DNA from: Prolixibacteraceae bacterium | GTDB lineage: Bacteria; Bacteroidota; Bacteroidia; Bacteroidales; Prolixibacteraceae | Assembly (NCBI GenBank): GCA_019163175.1 | Contig: JAFLKN010000016.1 | Coordinates: 142,238-206,237 of the forward strand | Direction: 5' to 3' | DNA: 64,000 bases | Shown here: one piece after another, positions 18,641 through 26,316 of the stretch | Numbering within the stretch: the stretch's first letter is position 1 | How the letters are laid out: each line of letters starts with the position of its first letter | Notes under the pieces: generated by a model | Told to the model about the DNA's origin: nothing | The model's database searches: none | What the model saw: the letters and a program-made list of their open reading frames with translations, nothing else | Translations under genes and position numbers: made by a program

Positions 18641-19738
18641 ATGAAACGACGGGATTTTACAAAATCAGCGGGGATGGGTTTGTTAGCCATGCAATCATTT
18701 CCGGCTATTGCTCTCAATGAGGTTTTGAAAAAAGCGACTTCCGGTTCTACCAGAATTCCATTGGGTTTGTGCAACCATTCATTAAGGAGTTTAAATCTCA
18801 ATGCCCAACAATTAATCGAATATGCCATTGAGAAGAAACTCGATTCTGTTTTGCTAAATACCTTCCAACCCTTTGATCTTCTTGATTCCGAATACCTTGC
18901 CGGATTAAGTAGATTGGCAAAAAGTAACAATGTGAGTATTTATATTGGAGCCGGAAGCATCAGCGAAAAATCGAAAAGCTTTTCTGGTAAGTACGGAAAT
19001 GCTGCGACTTTACTGAAAGAAGGAATCCGTGTTGCAAAGACTGTTGGTTCGCCAATCGTTGGAGTACGCATTGGCTCAATAGAAGACCGGTATGTGGATG
19101 GTGGAATTGAAGTACACATCGAATCGGTTATGAACCTGATGAAATCGGTTCGTTCACAAGTTTTGGATGCCGGGATAAAATTTGCATTCGAGAATCATGC
19201 CGGCGACCTTCGTTCCGAAGAGCTTCTGGCACTAATCAATGAAACCGGAACTGATATTTGCGGAGCGCTGTTCGACCCGGCAAATGCAGTTTGGGCCATG
19301 GAAGACCCCATGAAAGCATTAGAAACCTTAGGTTCAACCATTGTTTGCACCAGCGTGCGCGACCTTGCAGTGTGGGAAACAAACGAAGGAGCCATGTTTC
19401 AGGGAATGGCAATTGGCGAAGGAATGCTGGATTTCCAGAGCTATGCAAAAACAATGGTTGAATTATGTCCGGGAGTTCCGCTGCATGTGGAAACAATTTC
19501 AAATTCGGCCCGACCGATACCTTTTTTTAAACCTGAATTCTGGAAAGGTTTCCCCAGGCTGAAAGCTACAGATATTGTTGATTTTTTAAACCTGGCAAAA
19601 AAGGGAAAACCTCTTGAAATTAGCACACCGCCAGTGGAAATTACTCAGAAAGATTTTGATATCGGGCTTCAACGCGCAGAGCTGATAAAAAGCTTCGATT
19701 ACTTGAGAAAAGATTGCAATACAGGTTTAAAATCCTAA
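18641..19738 (+). CDS. Tat-type xylose-isomerase-like TIM-barrel protein
   Basis: A 365-residue sugar isomerase/epimerase-like (AP-endonuclease 2 superfamily) protein with a twin-arginine-like leader (MKRRDFTKSAGMGLLAMQ). Candidate metal ligands are visible on successive strands: Glu in FAFENHAGDL, Asp/Asn in GALFDPANAVW and Glu in PLHVETIS. Export as a folded, metal-loaded enzyme fits a Tat substrate. Similar Tat-exported proteins are common in Bacteroidota and Planctomycetota, often beside Gfo/Idh oxidoreductases, as here (21126). A periplasmic epimerase, isomerase or keto-glycoside eliminase role on released sugars is inference. It follows the sulfatase by 19 bases. It is only distantly similar to the other TIM-barrel protein at 12420. 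Confidence 0.78.
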   Translation: MKRRDFTKSAGMGLLAMQSFPAIALNEVLKKATSGSTRIPLGLCNHSLRSLNLNAQQLIEYAIEKKLDSVLLNTFQPFDLLDSEYLAGLSRLAKSNNVSIYIGAGSISEKSKSFSGKYGNAATLLKEGIRVAKTVGSPIVGVRIGSIEDRYVDGGIEVHIESVMNLMKSVRSQVLDAGIKFAFENHAGDLRSEELLALINETGTDICGALFDPANAVWAMEDPMKALETLGSTIVCTSVRDLAVWETNEGAMFQGMAIGEGMLDFQSYAKTMVELCPGVPLHVETISNSARPIPFFKPEFWKGFPRLKATDIVDFLNLAKKGKPLEISTPPVEITQKDFDIGLQRAELIKSFDYLRKDCNTGLKS

Positions 19739-19823
19739 TCTTTTAAAATCTGTTAATCCAGTTAATTATTTATTAATCTAAAATTATGCTTGCTCATTTA
19801 CTTTTATTTTAAAAACAGAAAAA

Positions 19824-21101
19824 ATGAAGAACAACCCAGTTTTGACAGTTCTATTCATATTATTCATCTCTATCCAAATTTCGGCGCAACCCAAACATGC
19901 TGAAAAAAGCAGGCACATGAGTTATAAAGGGCTTGTAATGGCTGGTTATCAGGGCTGGTTTAACTGCGAGGGCGATGGAGCCGACAGGGGTTGGACTCAT
20001 TACGCTTTGAATAACAAATTTGAAGACGGAAGCTGTAAATTCGACAACTGGCCCGAAATGGATGAATACAAGGTGAAATACAAAACTCCCTTTAAATTTG
20101 CCGATGGTTCGCCGGCTTATGTTTTCAGTTCTTTTGATGAAAGTACTGTGGATTTGCATTTTAAATGGATGAAGGAATATGGAATTGATGGAGTGTTTAT
20201 GCAACGTTTTTTTTCGGTGCTTACAAGTAAGGAAAGGTTAAACCACAACGATAAAGTGGTGGCTTCGGCAATTAAAGCTTCCAAAAAGTATGGAGTTGCC
20301 ATTTGCCTGATGTACGATATTGGGAGCATGGACGACAGCAAATACCAATTGGTGATGGAGGATTGGAAGCATTTGGTCGACGACCTGAAACTTACCAATC
20401 AGGGCAGGGAAACAAACTATCTTTTTCACAACAACCGACCTTTGGTGGCATTTTGGGGAATCAGCGCCGGCACCCGCGAATCAGGACACATTCCCGAAAT
20501 TTTTGATATTATCGACTTCTTTAAAAACGATCCGGTTTATGGCGGTTGTTCCATTCATTTGGGAATTCCATCGCGCTGGAGAACCCTTGGATCGGATACA
20601 AAAGGCGACCCGAGATTGCACGAAGTTATTAAACAGGCCGATGTTGTTCATCCGTGGCTGGTTGGACGATACAATGAGGCAACTTACGAAGCTTACCGTC
20701 AGGAGAATATTATTGACGATGTAAAATGGTGTAAAGAAAATGGAAAGTCGTATTCCCCCACTGTTTACCCTGGTTTCTCCTGGCACAACATGAAAGGCGA
20801 TCAGTCCGATAAAATCCCGCGTAATAAAGGTGAGTTTTACTGGAAACAGATTTCAGGAGCAATTGAAAGTGGCGCCGAAATGCTTTATGTGGCCATGTTC
20901 GACGAAATTGATGAAGGTACGGCTATCATGAAATGTGCACAAAATGTTCCGGTTGGAAAAAGTGTTTTTGTTCCGATCGAAAAAGAAGTTCCATCCGACC
21001 ATTATTTATGGCTTACTGGTATGGCAGGTAAAATGCTGCGTGGAGAAATACCATTTTCAGAAAAAATGCCGGAAAGAAAAAACACGATAACTAAAAAATA
21101 A
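19824..21101 (+). CDS. GH71/GH99-like secreted protein (paralogue 3)
   Basis: A 425-residue protein with a cleavable signal peptide (ends QISAQ). It shares the family opening MSYKGLVMAGYQGWF (32-46), then GDGADRGWTHY, FKWMKEYGIDGVFMQRFF, YPGFSWHNM and the Glu pair E361/E364 in MFDEIDEGT. It resembles paralogue 2 (11134) in its lack of a lipid anchor and in the KHAxKS(S/R)xMSYKG start, and paralogue 1 (5017) in the GDGAxRGW loop. It starts 85 bases after the upstream gene, a longer spacer than most here, so an internal promoter is possible; I could not identify one. Likely retaining endo-acting alpha-mannosidase-like activity, unproven. Confidence 0.75.
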   Translation: MKNNPVLTVLFILFISIQISAQPKHAEKSRHMSYKGLVMAGYQGWFNCEGDGADRGWTHYALNNKFEDGSCKFDNWPEMDEYKVKYKTPFKFADGSPAYVFSSFDESTVDLHFKWMKEYGIDGVFMQRFFSVLTSKERLNHNDKVVASAIKASKKYGVAICLMYDIGSMDDSKYQLVMEDWKHLVDDLKLTNQGRETNYLFHNNRPLVAFWGISAGTRESGHIPEIFDIIDFFKNDPVYGGCSIHLGIPSRWRTLGSDTKGDPRLHEVIKQADVVHPWLVGRYNEATYEAYRQENIIDDVKWCKENGKSYSPTVYPGFSWHNMKGDQSDKIPRNKGEFYWKQISGAIESGAEMLYVAMFDEIDEGTAIMKCAQNVPVGKSVFVPIEKEVPSDHYLWLTGMAGKMLRGEIPFSEKMPERKNTITKK

Positions 21102-21125
21102 CGATAAACCAATAATACTAAAACC

Positions 21126-22475
21126 ATGACTTCAAGAAGAATATTCATTAAAAACGTAGCTGCAAGTTCAGCAGCTCTGGCCATTGGGGGCCTGGTCACA
21201 GGAATGTCGGCAAAAAGTTATCGCAACATAATAGGGGCAAACGAGCGCATTAATGTAGCTATGATTGGAGTAAACAGCCGGGGTAAAAGTATGTCAGGAA
21301 CATTTGCCGGCCAAAAAAATGCCAGTGTCAGTTGTATTTGCGATGTAGACGAAAGAGCGATTCCTAAAGCTGTTAAAGCGGCGATGGATGTCAACCCTGC
21401 CTTTACACCAAAGACCGAAAAAGACTGTCGCAAAGTTATGGAAGACAAAACGATTGATGCCATTTACATTGCCACACCCGACCATTGGCATGCCCCGCTT
21501 ACGATTATGGGTTGCCAGGCCGGAAAGCATGTTTATGTTGAAAAACCGTTAAGCCACAATCCGCACGAAGGAGAACTGGCTATCGAAGCAGCACGCAAAT
21601 ACAACTGTGTGGTTCAAATGGGTGCTCAGCGTCGTTCGGCTCCAATTCTTACACAGGGAATTGAAGAACTGCACAAAGGAATTATTGGCCGTGTTTATAC
21701 CGCAAAAACCTGGTACACCAACGCGCGCAAGTCAAGTTCCCTGACTCCCGGAAATGTTCCGTCGTGGCTCGATTACGAACTCTGGCAAGGTCCTGCTCCA
21801 CGCATGCCCTACAAAGAGGGGCTGATTCACTACAACTGGCATTGGTATTGGCATTGGGGAACTGGCGAAGCACTGAATAACGGAACTCATGAAGTTGATG
21901 TGGCTAGGTGGGGGCTAGGTGTTGATTTCCCGACTCGCGTTACTTCGGTTGGCGGGCGTTATCATTATAAAGACGATTGGGAAACTCCCGATACACAAAC
22001 CGTTGCGATGGAGTATCCCGGTGGGGTTTCTCTGGTTTGGGAAAGCCGGAACTCAAACGGCAGAAAAATTGAAGGTGCCGACCGCGGAATTATTTTTTAT
22101 GGCGAAAACGGAAGCTTGGATACAGGCGACGACAGCTATAAAATATACGATCTGAATGGCAAGCTGTTAAAAGAAGTAAAATCAGCTGAGCCAGATACGA
22201 ATGCATTACAAGGGAGAAATTTAGCCAGTCCCAACCTGGTAATGGACAGCCAGCATGTTGCCGACTTTTTAGATGCGATAAAAAACAACCTCCGCCCGAA
22301 CTGCGACGTGGAAACCGGATATAAAAGTGTACTAGCCATGCAATTGGGGAATATTTCGTGGCGTGTTGGCCGCGACCTGAATATTGATCCCAAAAACGGG
22401 CACATCATAGGCGATAAGGATGCACAAAAATTATGTAGTAGAACCTATGAAAAAGGCTGGGAACCTAAGATTTAA
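21126..22475 (+). CDS. Tat-exported Gfo/Idh/MocA-family oxidoreductase
   Basis: A 449-residue NAD(P)-dependent sugar oxidoreductase-like protein. The N-terminus is a twin-arginine-type signal (TSRRIFIKNVAASSAALAIGG). The Rossmann fold begins at RINVAMIGVNSRG (about 41-53), and the catalytic-Lys motif EKP is at 139-141 (VEKPLSHNPHEGE). The C-terminal domain has WHWYWHWGTGEALNNGTHEVDVARW, typical of exported Bacteroidota members, with the His-containing catalytic segment. Exported members carry a tightly bound cofactor and can run internal redox cycles; GH109-type glycosidases and glycoside 3-dehydrogenases belong to this superfamily. Its place between a GH99-like gene and a sulfatase says it acts on the PUL glycan. 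Which reaction is unknown. Confidence 0.85.
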   Translation: MTSRRIFIKNVAASSAALAIGGLVTGMSAKSYRNIIGANERINVAMIGVNSRGKSMSGTFAGQKNASVSCICDVDERAIPKAVKAAMDVNPAFTPKTEKDCRKVMEDKTIDAIYIATPDHWHAPLTIMGCQAGKHVYVEKPLSHNPHEGELAIEAARKYNCVVQMGAQRRSAPILTQGIEELHKGIIGRVYTAKTWYTNARKSSSLTPGNVPSWLDYELWQGPAPRMPYKEGLIHYNWHWYWHWGTGEALNNGTHEVDVARWGLGVDFPTRVTSVGGRYHYKDDWETPDTQTVAMEYPGGVSLVWESRNSNGRKIEGADRGIIFYGENGSLDTGDDSYKIYDLNGKLLKEVKSAEPDTNALQGRNLASPNLVMDSQHVADFLDAIKNNLRPNCDVETGYKSVLAMQLGNISWRVGRDLNIDPKNGHIIGDKDAQKLCSRTYEKGWEPKI

Positions 22476-22484
22476 AAAAAACAG

Positions 22485-24029
22485 ATGAAACAAATCCATC
22501 AATTATTGCTGATCCCAGGCATGATTTTCATGACCGGACAAACAGGAAATACCTTGCTGGCCGGGAACAGCGCGGGAGATAAAGGCAAACAATCTGTCAA
22601 ACAACCCAATGTGATCTTTTTTTCGACAGACGATCTTTGCGACTGGGTTTCTCCGTTGGGCTACAGCCAGGCTAAAACACCAAATTTAGACCGTTTGGCC
22701 AAACAGGGGGTGGTTTTTACATCAGCCCATGCGCCGGGTGTTTTTTGTGCCCCATCACGAACAGCAATTATGACTGGATTAAATGCATCAACTACCGGAT
22801 GTTATGGTGAGGATCCGTTTCAATACGATCATCCCAACCTGGTTACCATGCAAATGGCTTTTAAACAAGGGGGATACCATACGTATGGCGCAGGTAAGAT
22901 CTATCATCACCGGGGAGGATTTGTTGATCAGCGTGGTTGGGACGAATATTTCTCACGAAGTCAGGAAGAAAAAGATATGGGTTGGGAAATGAATAGTTAC
23001 TACATGACCGATGCACCACGTCCGACTCCATTTCCTTATAGTCCTTATGCTGCAAAAAACAACAAAGGAGATGGTTCCGCATTACACCTTGAATGGGGGC
23101 CAATTGCCAATGAAAAAGAAGACGATATGGTAGATGCGATTCGTACGAATTGGGCTTGCAGTGTTCTTCAGAAAAAGCACGACAAACCTTTCTTTCTCGC
23201 TCTGGGTTTGTATTCTCCTCATTATCCGAATTATGCTCCGCGGAAGTATTTCGATATGTACAACCGCGATTCAATTCAGCTTCCTCCAATGAAGGCCGAT
23301 GATTTGGATGATCTTCCGGAAGGTATCCGAAAAAATATGACAAACCGGGCAAAACAACACAAGGAACTGGAAGAATTGGGTGCCTTAAAAGATGCAGTAC
23401 GCGGTTATCTTGCTTCCGTCTCGTTCGCCGATGCGATGCTCGGACGTGTTCTGGATGCTTTGGAGGCAAGTCCAGAAAAAAATAATACGATCATTGTTTT
23501 TTGGAGCGATCAGGGATTTCATCATGGAGAAAAAATGCACTGGGGAAAACATACGCTTTGGCAACGTACTTCTCATGTTCCATTTATCTGGGCCGGTAAG
23601 GGGATTCCCCAAAATGAAAAGATTGAAACTTCTGTTAGCCTGATTGATATGTACCCGACTTTTATTGAACTCTGCCATCTTCCGAAAGTAAAAGGCATTG
23701 AAGGTGTATCGCTGGTCTCCAACTTGAAAAAGCCATCCCAATCAAAAGACAGGAATGTCTTTCTTCCAAGTAATGATAAAGGAAGCTATGCAGTGATCAA
23801 TACCAATTGGAGGTACATTTCCTATTTCGATGGAGGTGAAGAATTGTACAATGTAAAGGAAGATCCGAACGAATGGAACAATTTGGCTGGAGATAAAAAA
23901 TACCGGACGGTGATGGACAACATGAAAAAATCGGCCCCAAAAGTATTTGCTCCTGCAGTAACACCCAAAAATGATTTGAAACTGGTAATTGAAGGGGACT
24001 CCTTTCACTGGGAAAAAAAGAAAAAATAA
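22485..24029 (+). CDS. Type I sulfatase (CAPSR, S1_7-like)
   Basis: A 514-residue exported sulfatase. Signal segment within residues 1-30; metal ligands D49-D50 in STDDLCDWV; formylglycine motif CAPSR (Cys88) in GVFCAPSRTAIMTG. Blocks FFLALGLYSPHYPNYAPRKYFDMY and FWSDQGFHHGEKMHWGKHTLW resemble iduronate-2-sulfatase-type enzymes, as in the copy at 13348. It starts 10 bases after the oxidoreductase gene and nearly abuts the third GH92 gene, completing the third GH99-like/sulfatase/GH92 trio. Probably periplasmic, acting on sulfated oligosaccharides before or after GH92 trimming. The Gln in SDQGFHHG, where most sulfatases have His or Asn, is a subtype difference and not an obvious defect. Confidence 0.92.
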   Translation: MKQIHQLLLIPGMIFMTGQTGNTLLAGNSAGDKGKQSVKQPNVIFFSTDDLCDWVSPLGYSQAKTPNLDRLAKQGVVFTSAHAPGVFCAPSRTAIMTGLNASTTGCYGEDPFQYDHPNLVTMQMAFKQGGYHTYGAGKIYHHRGGFVDQRGWDEYFSRSQEEKDMGWEMNSYYMTDAPRPTPFPYSPYAAKNNKGDGSALHLEWGPIANEKEDDMVDAIRTNWACSVLQKKHDKPFFLALGLYSPHYPNYAPRKYFDMYNRDSIQLPPMKADDLDDLPEGIRKNMTNRAKQHKELEELGALKDAVRGYLASVSFADAMLGRVLDALEASPEKNNTIIVFWSDQGFHHGEKMHWGKHTLWQRTSHVPFIWAGKGIPQNEKIETSVSLIDMYPTFIELCHLPKVKGIEGVSLVSNLKKPSQSKDRNVFLPSNDKGSYAVINTNWRYISYFDGGEELYNVKEDPNEWNNLAGDKKYRTVMDNMKKSAPKVFAPAVTPKNDLKLVIEGDSFHWEKKKK

Positions 24030-24030
24030 A

Positions 24031-26286
24031 ATGAACCGAATAAAAAAAATAATTGGAATAATGCTTTGGGTAGGATGTTTAGCCAGTCCATCGCTGTCCC
24101 AGGACGATTTCACCAAATACATCGACCCTACGATTGGCAATGTGGCTCAATTTCTGGTTCCTACTTATCCTACCATGCAACTGCCCAATCAAATGTTACG
24201 CATGTTTCCGGTCAAACAGGATTATATCGCCGATCAGGTTGAGGCTTTTCCGCTGCAGGTGGTAACGCATCGTACGGCCGGGATTATGCAAATGAAAGTA
24301 ACACTTGGCGATATCACCCCTGAATCGTGGAAACAAAAAATGAATATCGACCATGATTTGGAAGTGGTTCATCCCTGGTTTTATTCTACTTATTTAATTG
24401 ATGACGACATCCGGATAAGTTTTGCTCCCGCGAAAAAAACGGCAGTCTATAAAATTGACTTCCCCAAAGGGAAAAAGAAGAACATCCTGATTCGTGGAAA
24501 TGGAGAAATGACCGGCACAATCAACGCCGATCAATCATTCAACCTAAAAGAAAAAATCGATTACAAAACCCGTGGAATTTTTCCCGAAACGCGGACCATG
24601 TATGCCTTTGTTTATGCAGTTGTTACCGATGAAAAAAATCAACCCGTTCCTGGGGTAGAAATGAAATTGGAAGAACAAAAATTCGCTGTTGTTTTGCCTC
24701 CGGCTACAAATTCAACTGTATTTCTGAAATATGCCGTTTCCTACATCAGTTATGAACAGGCAAAAATTAATTTCGAAAAAGAACTAAGCCGTATTTCATT
24801 TGAAGCGTTAATTGCTTCGGGTAAAAAAGCCTGGGAAAAAGTGACCAACCAAATTGAAGTTGAAGGTGGAACGGAAGCGCAAAAAAGAACCTTCTACACT
24901 TCCTTATACCGCACTTACGAGCGAATGCTCGATGTAAACGAGTATGGCAAATATTTCAGCGGTTACGATGGAAAAGTACACGAAAGCACCCGCCCGTTTT
25001 TTGTTGACGATTGGATTTGGGATACCTATCGCGCCACGCATCCTTTGCGCACCATTTTAAATCCTGAACTTCAAAACGACATGCTCAATTCCTACACGTT
25101 AATGTACGAACAAATTGGTTGGATGCCTACTTTTCCACAGGTACACGGAAATCACATGTGCATGAACGCTTATCATTCGGCTTCAATTTTTATCGATGGC
25201 TACCGAAAAGGATTACGCGATTACGATATTGAAAAAGCTTTCGAAGGCATTGAAAAAAATCTGATGGAAGGAACTTTTATTCCCTGGCGTCAGGGAACTT
25301 CGCGTCGGCCAATCGACGATTTTTATCACCAAAAAGGATATTTCCCATCTCTGAAAATTGGGCAGGCAGAAACCGAACCACAAATGGATGGTTTTGAGAA
25401 ACGCCAGCCGGTTGCGGTAACGCTTGGAATTAGTTACGATTTCTGGTCGTTGGCTGAATTGGCAAAAGAATTGGGAAAAACCGAAGAGTACCAAAAGTAC
25501 GCACCCAAGGGCAAGGATTACAGGAACCTTTGGCACTCCAAACATCGTTTGTTTATACCCAAAGACGAAGAGGGTAACTGGCTGGACATTGACCCCAAAT
25601 TGGCTGGAGGCAAAGGCTACCGCGAGTATTACGACGAAAACAACGGCTGGACTTATGCCTGGGATGTTCCACACGATATTGCTGGCTTAACTGAACTTTT
25701 GGGTGGAAAACCTGCTGCTGAAGCGCGTCTCGACCAGCTATTCAGAGAGCCATTGGGAATGCGTAAAAGTGAGTTTTATGTGGATGGTTCAAATTCAACA
25801 GGAATGATCGGGCAGTTTTCCATGGGCAACGAACCATCGTTTCATATTCCGTATTTGTACAACTATTTGGGTGCTCCCTGGAAAACCCAGAAACGTACCC
25901 GGTTTCTGCTCGATGTATGGTTCAAAGACAATATTTTCGGGATTCCGGGCGATGAGGATGGAGGCGGAATGTCTGCCTTTGTAGTTTTCTCATCGATGGG
26001 GCTTTACCCTGTAACTCCGGGATTGCCATTTTACGATATCACCAGTCCAGTTTTCGAAAAAACAACCATTAACCTAACCAGCGGGAAGAAATTTACCGTA
26101 CTGGCCAAAGGTGCCAGCCGAAGCAAAAAATACATTCAAAAAGCCTATCTAAACGGAGAAGAAATTTTTTCACCATTTATTACCCATCGGCAAATTATGG
26201 ATGGAGGAATTCTGGAACTTATTCTGGATGAATTACCAAATAAAGCCTGGGGAAAGAATGCTACCATTCCTATAAATTCTAAATAA
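24031..26286 (+). CDS. GH92-family protein, divergent subtype (copy 3)
   Basis: A 751-residue exported protein. The start at 24031, one base after the sulfatase stop, gives a signal peptide (ends SLSQDD); a longer frame running back into the sulfatase gene is rejected. It closely matches copy 2 (14757): DPTIGNVAQFLVPTYPTMQLPNQM at the N-terminus, DDWIWDTYRATHPLR in the linker region, DENNGWTYAWDVPHDIAGL (E536) and GDEDGGGMSAFVVFSSMG (D641-E642-D643). The two share the same departures from canonical GH92, so they form a subtype probably produced by duplication. Alpha-mannosidase action is likely; linkage and tolerance of sulfate are unknown. Confidence 0.88.
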   Translation: MNRIKKIIGIMLWVGCLASPSLSQDDFTKYIDPTIGNVAQFLVPTYPTMQLPNQMLRMFPVKQDYIADQVEAFPLQVVTHRTAGIMQMKVTLGDITPESWKQKMNIDHDLEVVHPWFYSTYLIDDDIRISFAPAKKTAVYKIDFPKGKKKNILIRGNGEMTGTINADQSFNLKEKIDYKTRGIFPETRTMYAFVYAVVTDEKNQPVPGVEMKLEEQKFAVVLPPATNSTVFLKYAVSYISYEQAKINFEKELSRISFEALIASGKKAWEKVTNQIEVEGGTEAQKRTFYTSLYRTYERMLDVNEYGKYFSGYDGKVHESTRPFFVDDWIWDTYRATHPLRTILNPELQNDMLNSYTLMYEQIGWMPTFPQVHGNHMCMNAYHSASIFIDGYRKGLRDYDIEKAFEGIEKNLMEGTFIPWRQGTSRRPIDDFYHQKGYFPSLKIGQAETEPQMDGFEKRQPVAVTLGISYDFWSLAELAKELGKTEEYQKYAPKGKDYRNLWHSKHRLFIPKDEEGNWLDIDPKLAGGKGYREYYDENNGWTYAWDVPHDIAGLTELLGGKPAAEARLDQLFREPLGMRKSEFYVDGSNSTGMIGQFSMGNEPSFHIPYLYNYLGAPWKTQKRTRFLLDVWFKDNIFGIPGDEDGGGMSAFVVFSSMGLYPVTPGLPFYDITSPVFEKTTINLTSGKKFTVLAKGASRSKKYIQKAYLNGEEIFSPFITHRQIMDGGILELILDELPNKAWGKNATIPINSK

Positions 26287-26316
26287 ATTTAAATTCTACC
26301 ATAACTACAAACCTAC

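Noticed and set aside
22861..23469. A 202-codon minus-strand frame inside the sulfatase at 22485
   Set aside because: Its length is tempting, but the sense strand encodes an intact sulfatase here and the antisense product has low-complexity, His/Arg/Pro-rich character typical of shadow frames.
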